Below are positions 40,490 to 51,794 of a stretch of 64,000 nucleotides of DNA, piece by piece (positions within the stretch are counted from its first letter, which is position 1; each line of letters begins with the position of its first letter). The translations under genes and the position numbers were made by a program. Origin of the DNA: Aradus depressus (Eukaryota > Arthropoda > Insecta > Hemiptera > Aradidae); contig OY759215.1 of assembly GCA_963662175.1 (NCBI GenBank), forward strand, positions 21,131,079-21,195,078, read 5' to 3'. The notes beneath the pieces are model-generated. The model was not told where the DNA came from, ran no database searches, and was given only the letters and a program-made list of their open reading frames with translations.

Positions 40490-41009
40490 ACGAAAACCAT
40501 TAGTCCTTTCAAGAATAATTCCCTTAAATTTGAGGTAGAACCACTACGAACAATGTTATACCGCCCCAAAAATGTATAAGAAATTTCCATAATTAAAAAG
40601 GACAACAAATAAAATATATGTGATGTGGTTATAAGATATATCTCTCCTTTCATACTGACATTACTGTGTATATGAAAGTCACTCTCAGAATCACAACAAA
40701 TAGGATGAGAGTTCAAACCCATTGAAATCCCTCTTGTTATCCCACTTTATTCACCCCGCACCATCCAATAACTGGCAAACAATAGTCAAACTGGCTACAG
40801 GAACTCTCACAACTTATTATTCCACATAAATCTTCAATTTGAATTTTTCATGAATAAAAATTCCCTTAAAGCCAGTATATATGAATGAAAAAATGGATTA
40901 AATACAACCATACTTGACCTAGTCTTGGAAAACGGAGGATCGAAGAGAATATTGAATAGGAGATAGTTCAAGAACCTTTCTTCCTGTTATTCTCGTCTTA
41001 AGTCATCTA
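40490..41009. other. Unassigned
   Basis: No motif is recognised, though the last 100 bp may be decayed LINE ORF2 upstream of the next entry. Confidence 0.3.
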
Positions 41010-41400
41010 ATATCAAGCGTATCCAGTCCTTCCAACCCAGAGTCCTAAGAACAATTGTTCAAATCTTAAAATTCCTTTTGTCAACGACCTCATCAAGACT
41101 CGTTTCATAAACTTCCATTCTAGACTGTCCTACCATGAAAATTTTTCTGCCCAGTCTCTGACATCCCATTCACAATCCCGACAATCCTCCCCCAAGACTG
41201 AGGCGGTCCTGTTTTCTCATTAAGCTCTTCCTGTCCCTCTCGGTCTGCCAACACTGCTGGTCAGAGGCTGGCAGAGCGAGGTTCTGAGGATCACCCGGGC
41301 TACCGTCTCCTCCTTTACCTCCATTAAGTTGGAGGAAAGAGGATTGCCTCATCGAGGTGGTTTGTTGGGAGGTCTCAAACTAAATTTATATTTTGTATTC
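41010..41400 (+). pseudogene. Jockey-like LINE ORF2 C-terminus and 3' UTR, copy 4
   Basis: One frame reads IQSFQPRVLRTIVQILKF. After a frameshift another reads LKIPFVNDLIKTRFINFHSR, then LSYHENFSAQSL. IQxFQxKxLRxIVxAPWYV then LxIPFVxDxI and FxxRLxxHxN are the standard end of Jockey-clade ORF2. The NAPWYVRN segment is deleted at the frameshift. The 3' UTR (AACACTGCTGGTCAGAGG, CCATTAAGTTGGAGG) matches copies 2 and 3. It is 5' truncated and dead. Confidence 0.75.
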
Positions 41401-41482
41401 TTATTGGAATTTTCATTATTATATTATAATTTTTTTTGTATGTGTATTTATTATTATATACCTAGTTAAAGCATTATGAGTT

Positions 41483-41753
41483 ATTATGACTCATGCCCAT
41501 GCTTTAACTACGAGGTCATATCTCCTACTACCAGAACGCTCTTTCGTCACTCTGGTGGACATGAGCCAGACTATTATGGGAGTCCTAAATTTTGCCTACC
41601 CTAAATTTTTATTCACCTAGGGCGGGGGTCTTTAACGAGTATCTGACATCATACAGGCTCGGGACCATCGCTTAATGTCCCACCCGAAGGACGGCGTGCT
41701 TAAGTTTATTTTACTTCCCAGATAAAATAAACTAAGAGCCTCGGCCGGGTTAC
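41483..41753 (-). mobile_element. tRNA-headed SINE, 5' truncated
   Basis: TATGACTCATGCCCATGCTT through GGACCATCGCTTAATGTCCC to GAGCCTCGGCCGGGTTAC. It ends inside the B-box, so the head is missing. Confidence 0.85.
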
Positions 41754-42340
41754 TAATTATTATATATATATATATTTATTTTATGTTTTCTTATTATAAT
41801 TTTTTTTCTAGTATTATTGACCTTGCACTTATTTTCTCATTATATATATATGTTATTAATATTTGTCCATATTCTCCATGACTTTACAGACATTTTAATT
41901 TTTTTTTTTATTATTTATTTTATTTATTTTTTTCTTATATTTAGTTATTATTGCACATATTACCATTTATTATTTCACTTTGTCCTAACAAATTTTCTGA
42001 TGGTTTACCGATTTTAAATAAGAATAATAAATAAATAAATGATTCTCGTACAGCAAAAGTCTATTAGAATAAATAAGTTCCGTTTTAGGATAGAACTGGG
42101 TATGCCTCCGAGGAATAAGGATATGTCAGAATTGTACGTGTTTGTAAATAAGGAGAACTGGCTCAACAGTTAATTAAAGTGAAGTAGACCCTTGACCGTT
42201 AGTTAAAGTTAACAGTCTGGTTTGTAACATTGTACAGAACTGGCTCAGATCCTAAGAAGCTAAACTGCAACACGCATCTTATGTACATTTCTACAGATCC
42301 ATTTTTTTACGTTAAAATATGTCAATATGTACAATTACAT
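41754..42340. other. AT-rich low-complexity and unassigned DNA
   Basis: Very T-rich to 41980; the 66-codon frame here is compositional. 42050-42340 is unassigned. Confidence 0.4.
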
Positions 42341-42399
42341 TGGTAAATAAAAAAGTAGTCTATGTACTTCCCCAGATCGAATTAATTTTTCCTACTATG

Positions 42400-43247
42400 A
42401 TCAAGACCCGTTCTCACCTCATCAATGGCGCATTCCACCCGTCAGGGTGCTGATGATGACGCTGTTGTACATTGAAATTGATCCTGGTCCCAAATAAAAC
42501 AGTGAGAAGACAATATCTCTTATTTCTATACAAAGAACAACATCAATATTCAATATATGCTAGCAATTTTTTCTATGGGTATAAAAGTTTATAAAGATGG
42601 GACTCATAATAGTAACTTGTGGAACGCCTCCTCAGACTAAGGCCCAAGTTAACTCTTAACTTGGATAATTCCATCTTTTCACATCAAACAACTTTCCCAG
42701 TAGATTTTAACGCGAAGTTAACATTTAACGATGGCTCTTACTAAACTTTATCAGATAACTTTGACCATCCCAGTTTTTATGAACAAAATATTCAATTACG
42801 TTGTACATTAAATGAAACAACTTTCGAAGTTACAATAAATAAAATAAATTATCAATATAATTTTCTCTTTTTCCTCATGAAAATACATGAGATAACATTG
42901 TACAAAATGTTTTCAGTCATACATATGTACAACTTATTTACTATATAATGTGTTATCGACTCATAGTGGCTTACAATAAAGTGAGAAGATCAGTTCTATA
43001 CATTGTTGGTCGTTGAATATGAAATGAATGGTTTTGTTTGTCTGTTTACAAGAATTCTCAAGTGCATCGAAAACACTCCTCTTATAGGGCACAAGGTTCT
43101 AGAAGAGTGAACCTGCATAAACTTCACATAAAGTTATTCTTTATAAGCAAATAAAAGATGTCTCTCATCAGATCTTATAATGTAGAAAACTTGTGGGTGA
43201 ATCACTGGCTATGTACTTCCCTAGCACGAATTAATCAATTATGTTTT
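42400..43247. repeat. Repeat D, copy 2
   Basis: Same orientation and nearly the same sequence as 4606-5566, without the roughly 100-bp insert near 5188-5290. It is preceded by an X-start (TATGTACTTCCCCAGATCG) that copy 1 lacks. Confidence 0.72.
42420..42455. repeat. Inverted hairpin centre of repeat D
   Basis: ATCAATGGCGCATTCCACCC, then GTCAGGGTG is the reverse complement of 4646-4672, while both outer flanks are in the same orientation as in copy 1. Ten bases of one arm are missing here. Confidence 0.7.
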
Positions 43248-43500
43248 TGCTCTCCCTCCAACAGTTTGGACTAAAAATCAATTGTTGAGATACATGACAG
43301 CTTTTACTAATAGATTTTTGAGTGAACCCTCTCACCTCTGATCTTTCTCTTCAGACAATATCGATATATCTTAATAGATGCCGTCTTTATGTGGATTTGA
43401 AGTTAAATATAAAATTACATATTGATATATTCATTAGACTGGCAATCTACCGTTCGAGATAAAACTCAATAATGACCCAGCCAGCTAGGCTACAGGAAAT
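43190..43500 (+). mobile_element. X-family copy
   Basis: TGTACTTCCCTAGCACGAAT start module, then CTCTCCCTCCAACAG and a diverged body with TAATAGATGCCGTCTTTATG. Confidence 0.6.
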
Positions 43501-43860
43501 AGTCACATTTTTCTAGGATTCCTCCACTTATTTCATATCGTCGCCAGGGCCCCTGCATTACCGGAGAATGTGGTGCCCCCCTCCAGCTGAGGGTTCCTCG
43601 ACCCAGCCCAAATTGCCTCGGCTCCTCACGTTTCGACCACACGAGCACACTGCAACCAGGGTTGTTCTTTGTCTCTCCACGCCCCTTCCTTCTCTATTAC
43701 ATCCCCTCCCATCCGTCACGCCTATTTTGTCCCCCCATATAGGGTGTAGGTAGGCATGTCCGTCCAACCCTTCATCACTAATTTATAGTCCTTTTTGCGT
43801 TGTGCCATAGACCCATTGAATCCATTCTCAGTGTGAATTGTTAATGACCAATGGTTAATG
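43501..43860. other. Unassigned, GC-richer than its surroundings
   Basis: 43550-43740 is GC-rich, with overlapping short frames on both strands. None shows a known motif. Confidence 0.3.
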
Positions 43861-44031
43861 ACTTTTTCATGTCGTCCAGTCTTCATGACCACCATACATA
43901 CAATTTGATAGGTTTCAAAATTCCCATGGCTCACAAACTGCAAATAATATCCTGTTTGTGAGACATGGGAATTTTGAAACCTATCAAATTGTATGTATGG
44001 TGGTCATGAAGAGTGGTCGACATGAAAAAGT
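43861..44031. repeat. Palindrome with 78-bp arms
   Basis: Left arm 43861-43938, right arm 43954-44031, loop 15 bases. Arms contain TGACCACCATACATACAATT and its complement. A lone right arm occurs at 31811-31890. Confidence 0.85.
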
Positions 44032-44042
44032 AATATCCTACA

Positions 44043-44388
44043 GAGGGCACCGGTAGCTCAGTGGTATGCGTGCTTGACTTCTGAGCTCAAGATCGGGGGT
44101 TCGAAACCCGACCGAGGCCCTTAGTTTATTTTATCTGGGAGGTAAAATAAACTTAAGCACGCCGTCCTTCGGATGGGACGTTAAGCGATGGTCCCGAGCC
44201 TGTACGATGTCAGGTACTCGTTAAAGATTAAGACCCTAGGTGAATAAAAACTTAGGGTAGGCAAAATGTAAGACTCCCACAGTAGATTCGGGCTCATGTC
44301 CACCAGAGTGACGAAAGAGCGCTCTGGTAGTAGGCGATATGACCTCGTAGTTAAAGCCCGGGCATGAGTCATAAAACCTAACCTAACC
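44043..44388 (+). mobile_element. tRNA-headed SINE, full length with 12-bp TSD
   Basis: TAATATCCTACA at 44031-44042 recurs at 44389-44400. The 3' end reads GAGTCATAAAACCTAACCTA, then ACC before the duplication. Head variants GGGCACCGG and GATCGGGGGTTCG are shared only with 31893. A minus-strand frame at 44181-44372 is its shadow. Confidence 0.92.
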
Positions 44389-44420
44389 TAATATCCTACA
44401 ACACTTTCTCTTAGTTATTC

Positions 44421-44515
44421 TGGTGCATGCCAGGGCTTTAACTATGAGGTCATATCATCTACTACGAGAACACTCATTCGTCGCTCTGCTGCACATGAAT
44501 TTTGCCTAAAAAATG
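44421..44515 (-). mobile_element. SINE 3' fragment, diverged
   Basis: TGCCAGGGCTTTAACTATGA, GTCATATCATCTACTACGAG and GTCGCTCTGCTGCACATGA. Confidence 0.65.
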
Positions 44516-45190
44516 TAAATTCAAACCCCTATAAGGACGACACCAATACTCAACAAAAATTCACAAAACTGCCGATACAATGACTGCTTCGACATGAAAT
44601 TTTATATTTAAATTCAAAACCTATGACACCTATTAATTTTCCGTCAAAGGGCAGGATACATTGATACATTCATTACAACAGCAATCATTAGAGTTTTTGT
44701 GATAATCCTTCCTCTAATCCCCCCTTTCCCTTTGACCAAATCGGCTTAAACGAGAGTTTAAAGGTGGGGGGGGGGGGGGGGGGGGCTTAACACAAAAATC
44801 CTAAAAATTGTGAATGTAATGAAAAGGGGCGCGATGTAATGAACATATCGACACAAAATTTAGTATGAGGATTCAGAAGCCACTAAGTAAGTCAAATATG
44901 ACGCCCAAATGGCCCATTGGTTTTGGAGGGAGAGCGAAAACGTAATTGATTAATTCTTGCTGGGGAAGTACATTGTCGGTGATTATCTTGATTGATTTTA
45001 ACTTTGATATTACTTCCCCGGCTATAAACAAGTATAGGGGAAGTTTTGAAATCTGTCAGAAATTTTGTATTGACTTTTCAGCGGAATTACATGTTTTCTG
45101 AACTTCTGATTTCGAAAATAAGAAAATATATATGTGAATCCAAAACCGCCTAGCGACAACATCTGATGATATTCAGCCAAATCGTTCACC
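44516..45190 (-). mobile_element. X-family copies, body plus terminal palindrome
   Basis: 44516-44985 holds two subrepeats, a G-run at 44766-44785, GAGGATTCAGAAGCC and the start module GGGGAAGTACATTGTCGGTG. From 45012 a terminal module follows (ACTTCCCCGGCTATAAACAA, then GTATAGGGGAAG). Confidence 0.65.
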
Positions 45191-45354
45191 GATGACTTTT
45201 TTTTATTTATTTTATTAACCACTATATCGACGAAAATAATAGGAATAACGGAGAAATTTTCCGAATAGCGAAGGGGGCGACAGATAGCAAGAAGAACCTG
45301 CTTGCTCACCTGATCAGCCCTCATTGTCTACTGTATTATCTCTGTTATAATTAT
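45191..45354. other. Unassigned
   Basis: The minus-strand frame at 45022-45324 overlaps X and is not a recognised protein. Confidence 0.25.
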
Positions 45355-45720
45355 TAGCTTCCCAGCATATAGGGAAGTTATTGTAATGAGTCCGAAAATA
45401 TAAATCAAAATTTTCAACATATTTTTATGTTTCAAGGTCACTACAGTATTTTTACACTATTTTTGAAAAGTAAGTGTATGTGTGCCAATCGAAGCGTATC
45501 AACGTCAATATGATCCGAAAGAAATGTTATCAAATTTGGTACAGCCGTTTTTTTTTTTTTTTTTTAAACAATAAGACTGCCAAAAAAGTGAATTTTGGAT
45601 TTTTTGAAAAAGATTCATCAGATCTAATTTGTTCTGGTGGCAGTCGATATACATGTAGCATCCTTTTAAGCCAGATTGCAAAATATATGGCGTCTGAAAA
45701 TTTTGAACGGGACAGGGGTT
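45355..45720 (+). mobile_element. Repeat family Y, copy 2
   Basis: It starts with the palindromic CTTCCCAGCATATAGGGAAG, then TTATTGTAATGAGTCCGAAA, and continues through GTTCTGGTGGCAGTCGATAT. A T-run (45549-45566) interrupts it. Confidence 0.62.
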
Positions 45721-46697
45721 GTGAGAGGGCACTAAGCATAAAAATTGTTCTAGCTCATTAACGGATGGTCACATTGTTATGAAATTTTATATATAGTATT
45801 CTTAAAAGCCAAATTGAAAAATAGGGTGTGTGATATCTTTAAATTCTTAACAGGAGGGGCTATGGGAGGGGGGGGGGGGGGGGGGCTAAGCATGAAAATT
45901 GAGCTAACATTAACGAATAATCGAACTATATCTCCAAGCAGGTTCATCTCATCTACTGAATAAAATGCAAACATTTTTGTGTTATTATTATTATTGATAT
46001 CATGCTGGAAAGTTTGCCATACTGACCTCAAGGGCCACACTTATTTACAAATGCCACCTTTGCCAATTTCAATATTTTTGAGTGCAGAGAGGCGAAACAT
46101 TGTTAATATTTAAATAATTCAATATAAATGTGATCTGATTTGATAGAACATATCAACAGTGGGTAACACAGCTAGTATTCGTATTGAATAGAGAAGGATA
46201 CCTCCAGTATACTATCCAAACTGATTCTTCCCAATACTTATCCTCCAGTAAGTCACGGACTGGAGCTAATGATTCACACCTGGACTGGTTAGTGACTTGC
46301 CTTCCTCTATCCCCTATCAGCTAGAACCGGCTCTTAATGACCTCTCTCATTTCTTTTTTTTTTTCTTTTTTCTTCTCTTGGTTCTTTAATCTTTTTTTTT
46401 TTTTTCTTGGTTCTTTAATTTTTTTTATTTTTTTTCTTGGTTTTTTAGTATTTTTTTTCCTTTCTTCCTTTCTTTTTTTTCTTCTACCTATATTATTTTT
46501 TCATTATATCTCTAGGAAAGGTTATCTGTAGTGGTAACCCTCATTTTTTTTTTTTAAGAAATCATCCTAAGTTGTAGGTTAGAAGGGGCTCTACCACATT
46601 ATATAAATGTATATATGAGTTGGGTCATGAATGCTTTGAACAAAATGATTTCTTGTTTCATTCTCTGAAAAAAGTAAGTGATCTACCCAAAAAAAAA
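45721..46697. other. Unassigned, with G-run and T-rich tracts
   Basis: A G-run lies at 45868-45885 and T-rich tracts at 46350-46490 and 46543-46556. No gene is seen. Confidence 0.4.
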
Positions 46698-46869
46698 AAA
46701 AGGTAATCCGGCTATGTACTTCCCCAGAACGAATTAATCAGTTATGTGTTTCTCTCCCTACAAAACCAATAGACCGTTTGGGCTAAAAATCTATATTTGA
46801 TTTACACTGTGGCTTCCGAATCCTCATACTAAATGCTGTGTCGATACATTCAATACATCGGCAATTATT

Positions 46870-47253
46870 CTTACTATTACTCCGTTGGCGACGAACCCTG
46901 AAGATCCTTAGCCGCCCACACTAGCCTTCTCCACCGCGATCTGTCGTGCGCCACCGGTCACCAGTTCACCATGTGGTGTTCCACAGCATCCTTCTTCACC
47001 AGGTCAGCCCACCTCAGCCGTGGTCTTCCTCGTGATCTGGCTCCTTGGACCTGAGCGTCCATGATGCGTCCTATGGCTGTCTGCTGTCCGCTTCTCACCA
47101 CGTATCCAGCCTATCTTAAGCGCCGTGATTTCATATCTGCAACTACGGTCGGGTGTTGCCAGAAGATGTCTCTCAGCTCCCTGTTGGTTCTGATCCTCCA
47201 CTCTTGGGTTTCTCTATCCTTGACCGGACCTGCTATTTTCCTCAGCACTTTAT
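46870..47253 (-). pseudogene. LINE ORF2 C-terminus, 12-bp TSD
   Basis: The minus strand reads KVLRKIAGPVKDRETQEWRI, RTNRELRDIF, MKSRRLR stop AGYVVRSGQQ, GARSRGRPRLRWADLVKKDA, then RWRRLVWAAKDLQGSSPTE and a stop. These are the ordered landmarks of a non-LTR ORF2 tail (RRLRWAGHVxR; RGRPRLRWxDxV). It has a few internal stops. TCGGCAATTATT flanks it at 46858-46869 and 47254-47265. Its 3' end is a short TAATAG-type tail. A clean, 5'-truncated insertion into X. Confidence 0.85.
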
Positions 47254-47566
47254 TCGGCAATTATTAGGGTATTTGAATCGAGCTCCTTCTCTTTGAGAGA
47301 TTTCACAGAAAATTAATATATGCCATCGTTATGGGAAAATGAATTTAAATATTTAATTTCATGTTGATACATTCATTACGTCTGATCCACCCTCCCCTTC
47401 TGATTACTCCGCTGAAAATTAATAAGTGTCGTCCTTATGAGGGGTTTGAGTATACAGTATTTGAATAGTTATTAGATTTTTTGTGTTAACCCTTCCCCCA
47501 ATTCCCCCATTCCCTTTGGCCAATTTGGGAGTTTAAAGGTGGGGATTTAACTCAAAAATCCTAATA

Positions 47567-48239
47567 CAGTAGAACCTCTTTAAGCCGAACCTCAATAAGT
47601 CGAAAACCTCCAAAACTCGAAAAAAAAGTTTTGTTCCTTTCCCTTCAAGCCCCAAAACCTCCATTACTTGAAATCTCAACCCTCTATTAGTCAAAATAAA
47701 CAGTGAGTCCCTACAAGCCATTTTGGTACATATTTTCCCTTTATAACTCGAAAAAATAAAATGGACCTCTGTATCTCGAACATAGCAATGTTTTATTTTA
47801 CAACCTTTACAAATCGATTATTTGAAACTTATTACCTCTATAGCTCGAAGAAAAATAAGTTACCGACTTTAAGAATTTGCCGACAATGTACACCATTGTT
47901 TCTTAGAAAACAATTTAGGAGTATACAATAAATAGGATTACCAATTATCTAAAGCAAAAAAAATTACTGACTTTTTTTAATACCTACATATACTACGTAT
48001 TTTTTATTTTAAGGATGTTTTCAAATAATGTTGATTTATAATAAATATAAATATGTTTGTTACCTCTGTAACTTGAATTTTTATTTATTTCACCTCTTTA
48101 ACTCAAAATTAGTTAGAATGAATCTTAACCTCTACAAGTCAATCAAAATCCGCCTGTCGAAATCCTCCATAAGTCAAAAACTCTGTAACTCGAATTTTTT
48201 GGCGTCTCCCTTTATGTTCGACTTATAGAGGTTCTACTG
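47567..48239. mobile_element. pogo/Tigger-like MITE, copy 2 (673 bp)
   Basis: CAGTAGAACCTCTTTAAGCC at the left and its inverted form (ATAGAGG then TTCTACTG) at the right, flanked by TA (47565-47566, 48240-48241). The interior matches 15321-15846 plus about 150 extra bases near the left end. Inserted in X, where the empty site can be inferred. Confidence 0.85.
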
Positions 48240-48880
48240 TAATTGTGAATTTAATGCATGTGCAAACAAATTTAGTACGATGATTTAGAAGTCTCTGAGA
48301 AAGATAGGTTCAGAGGGAGAGTGAGAACTTTTTATTTAATTATTTTTTAGATATTTATCAGAAAAGTTAAAAACTACAAAAAAAAAAGTCGTTGGTGAAT
48401 AACCCGCAATGTACTTCCGCATAACGAATTAATAAGGGTAACTTTTATATTATTATTTATAATAATATAATATTCAATATATAATATTCAATGGTTGTCT
48501 TACATAGGGGCTGATATATCCTCACACTAAATTTTGTGTCGATAAATTCATAACATCGGAAGTTTTTAAAGTTTTTGAATTGAGCCCCAGAACCCCTCTA
48601 TTTTTTTGCTCGATATCCCTGAACTTTCCCCCTCTGATTCCCCTCCCCTTCTGCTGATTCCGCTGAAAATTAAAAAGTGTCGTCCTTATAGGGTTGAGAA
48701 TCCGCATATGAAATTTCGTGTCGATGCATTCATTCTATCGGAAGTTATCGTGTTCAGAGACACACAGACTATTTTTTTTTCATATTTGGAATCTAGAGGT
48801 TGGAAACACGAAATTTTTCACTTTTTATTATATTATTTTTACATAACTTCCCCTATACTTCGTATTGCTGAGGAATTAAA

Positions 48881-49275
48881 AATAATAAATCTGCATAATT
48901 TCTGCTGTTTAACCCCGACCCAAGATCATTTATTTATTTTTTTTAATGACATTTATTTAAAATTGCAGTTAGACACAATACAGACTATAAGATAAATTGA
49001 GGTATTGTTTTATCCTCCTCCTATTTCCCTCCATTAAAAATATCACGAAACTGTGATAATAATAGTTCAAAATTCTCCTATATTTGCATACAATACTGAG
49101 ACGTCTCCTTATATCGCACAATAAGAGTCAATTTATTGTTGTCAGGAAAACACTCAGATAGATTGACCTTCGTTCGAAAGCATACCCACCAACAACGCTG
49201 TCTTCCACTCACTATTCAATTCCCATTACCTTGATTAGCTATAGAAGATATTCGAAAAATAAACTTTAACAACGT
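48881..49275. other. Unassigned
   Basis: No gene or family is recognised. Confidence 0.3.
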
Positions 49276-49860
49276 CTACCTGGGCTCATATATAGACCGG
49301 GCCAATGATGTGGGCGCAGAGGTGAGCCGGCGGATACTGGCGGCCAGCCGGAGTTACTATGGCCTCCAGTCACAATTTAAATCCCGGCTGCTCCCCAGGG
49401 ACACGAAGGTGCTGCTGTACAAGACGCTTGTGAGGCCAGTGCTGACAGGTCGTAGACGTGGACCCTCACCGTGGCGGAAGGTAGGCGTCTTGACATCTTC
49501 GAGAGGATAATACTCCGCAGGATCTTCGGTCCCACCCAGGAGGATGGCGTCTGGCGCAGGAGTTGTACGCACTCTATACAGAGCCAATATTGTCGCACTG
49601 GATTAGAGTTGCCAGACTCCGTTGGGCTGGACATGTAAGACGGATGGACGAGGACCTTATACCCAAGAAACTCGTGAATGTGTCACCGGAGGGTACGAGA
49701 AGAGTGGGACAACCCAGAAGAAGATGGCTGGAGACCGTGAATAGAGACGCAAGACGGTTTGGTGTGGTGGGCTGGTAGATACTGGCCCAGGACAGAGCTG
49801 CATGGGGACATTTCCTGTAGGAGGCCAAGGCTCTTACGGGCTGTAGCACCTATAATGATA
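49276..49860 (+). pseudogene. RTE-like LINE ORF2 C-terminus
   Basis: Frame 1 reads VSRRILAASRSYYGLQSQF, LLPRDTKVLLYKTLVRPVLT. After a deletion and frameshifts it continues IILRRIFGPT, LYALYTEPILSHWIRVARLR, WAGHVRRMDEDLIPKKLVN and RRVGQPRRRWLETVNRDARR, then stops and resumes to EAKALTGC. This is the region after the RT domain in a large group of LINEs (YGxExWxL lost here; RLRWAGHVxRM; GxPRxRWxExVxxD). It ends with an ATGATAATGATG tail at 49854-49865, typical of elements with short-repeat tails. It is noticeably GC-rich compared with its surroundings, so it is fairly recent despite the damage. Confidence 0.82.
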
Positions 49861-49865
49861 ATGAT

Positions 49866-50007
49866 GAAACGTTAACAAAAAAGTATAACTCATAAAGGAA
49901 TTAATTTTTTTTCGTGTCCTTATCTCGAAAGCAATAGAAACTATAAAAAATTTAGACTATTCTTTACGTAAAATAACTATAATATAAAAGTTGTGTTTCA
50001 TATACAT
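49866..50007. other. Unassigned
   Basis: No family is recognised. Confidence 0.25.
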
Positions 50008-50398
50008 ATTGCTTGCTTACTGAGCTCAAGGTCGTTGGTTCGAATCCCGGCCGAGGCACTTAGTTTATTTTATTTCGGAGGTAAAATAAACTTGGGCTGC
50101 TTAAGTACTTACCCACCTCATTGAAAGTCTATAATCGCTTATAACAGCCCCTCGCTGGTAATTAACAACCTACTCTCCTAGGTGAAAAAGCTTTATCATG
50201 CCGTCCTTCGGATGGGACGTTAAGCGATGGTCCCGAGGCTGTACGATGTCAAATACTCGTTAAAGAGTCCTTACCCTAGGTGAATAAAAATTTAGGATAG
50301 CCAAAATTTAGGACTACCATAGTAGAGTCGGGCTCATGTCCACCAGAGTGACGAAAGAGCTCTCTAGTAGTAGGCGTGCATGAGTCATAATAACTACC
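50008..50398 (+). mobile_element. tRNA-headed SINE with an extra segment of about 90 bp
   Basis: Head from GCTTGCTTACTGAGCTCAAG with B-box GGTTCGAATCCC, then after GTAAAATAAACTT a segment of about 95 bp absent from other copies (GGGCTGCTTAAGTACTTACC to TCTCCTAGGTGAAAAAGC). The usual CCGTCCTTCGGATGGGACG and the rest of the body follow to GAGTCATAATAAC. It may represent a longer subfamily. Confidence 0.8.
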
Positions 50399-50444
50399 TA
50401 CAAAAATATTATTTCATTTATTTTTTTGTTCAAATATTTAGCTC

Positions 50445-50765
50445 TCATTTCAGCTATGCGAAGCATAGAGGAAGTTACGCAATCGGTCAAAATTATATTC
50501 CAATAGAACCTACCTCCAGATTCCAATTAAGAAAAAAAATGTCTGTGTGTTTGTGTGAACAACTCCCGATGGAACAAATGTATCGACAAAAAATTTAATA
50601 CATGAATCCAGAACGACATAAGGACAACCAACATATCGACTTTCAGCCAAATCGACTAAAGGAAAGAGGGAGATTAGGGGAGAGGTTTAGCTCAAAAACT
50701 CTAATAACTGTAATTGTTAGGAATGTATCCAGACTAAATTTCATAAGTGAATTCAAGAAGCCATA
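50445..50765 (-). mobile_element. X-family copy from the terminal palindrome
   Basis: CAGCTATGCGAAGCATAGAG, then GAAGTTACGCAATCGGTC, AACTCCCGATGGAACAAATG and CATATCGACTTTCAGCCAAA. Confidence 0.65.
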
Positions 50766-51109
50766 TATTCAGATCTATGTTAGCACATGTGACATCTTCA
50801 TTTAAGATTTCATGTCCAATTCTATGTTTTTGAATTAGAGCCCTCACAAAGTTCTGAAAACTCGATCTCTGAGTTTGGCAGGATCACAATATTTACAACT
50901 ATTTTATTACACTAGTTGATCGGGGCGGGATACAGGTTTCATCATCGTTTCATCCTACAACACGTTCTGTGTTTAGTTTCATCATATTTTTGACCTGACC
51001 CTTGTCAAGAGGTCTGCAGCTCTTGCATCAGCTGTATCCAAGTTGGTTTTGAGAAGTCCAGTTAATTTTTGGAAAGTCAGACTCTTTCCAGTGACCATAA
51101 TCTGTCAGT
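50766..51109. repeat. Fragment shared with 58.8 kb, then unassigned
   Basis: CATGTGACATCTTCATTTAA, CCTCACAAAGTTC and CTCGATCTCTGAGTTTGGCA are the reverse complement of 58835-58945. The rest is unassigned. Confidence 0.5.
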
Positions 51110-51111
51110 TT

Positions 51112-51640
51112 TTTTACTTCCCCAGATATACGAAGGATAAGGGAAGTTATATAATTGATTATAAATTCGAAGTTGTGTTTTCATCGGAAATTCATATTTT
51201 CCGACACACTAAATCCAAAAATGGGGGAAAAAATTCTGTCTGTCTGTGATGTATATGTGTGCCCAGAACCGAATGAAAGAGGAATCCATAGAGAGGCTTT
51301 ACCCAAAAACCTCGATAACTGCCGATGTAATGAATCTATCAACATGAAATTTCATATTTGGAGTCGAAACAACATGAGCATAGTACCTATTAATTTTCTG
51401 ACAAAATCAGCCGAATGGAAGGGGGATCATGTCTCTTTTAGGCCTTCAACTTATACAAAAACTTAAAAGTATTATATCATCATATTATCTAATGGGGATA
51501 TAATGGGGTTCTGGATACACATGTATACTTTCGTGTTGACATATTTATTCTATCGTAAGTTATTCTGTTCACAGACACACAGACAAACAGGAAAAAATCA
51601 CAAGTAATAACGATATCTATATGCATATAGTCTTAGAAAT
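51112..51640. mobile_element. X-family pieces, minus then plus
   Basis: TACTTCCCCAGATATACGAA, GGATAAGGGAAGTTATATAA opens a minus copy running to 51425. 51480-51600 is plus body and end (ATTTATTCTATCGTAAGTTA, TTCACAGACACACAG). Confidence 0.62.
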
Positions 51641-51794
51641 AAATAAAAAATATTACTTAACAACTCTTGTTGAATGATTTGGTGTCATCGCAAAGGTCAA
51701 AAAGATTGTCTAGAAGATATATTAGTATTTTAATTTTAAAAACCAATACAAATTTCATAGATCAATTGTGGAAATAAACAATAGTTAACTTGTT

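Larger units (their letters stand above)
46698..48880 (+). mobile_element. X-family copy hosting a LINE and a MITE
   Basis: The start module AATCCGGCTATGTACTTCCC at 46706 and the terminal ACTTCCCCTATACTTCGTAT at 48845 bracket this copy. Removing the LINE (46870-47265) and the MITE (47567-48241) joins X text cleanly (CGGCAATTATT with AGGGTATTTGAATC; CTCAAAAATCCTAA with TAATTGTGAATTTAATG). A second start module at 48392-48430 suggests X units may be tandem here. Confidence 0.7.

Noticed and set aside
42420..42455. Loop inversion in repeat D explained by misread orientation
   Set aside because: Re-read of both flanks shows they are in the same orientation in both copies, so the inverted centre was kept as a finding.
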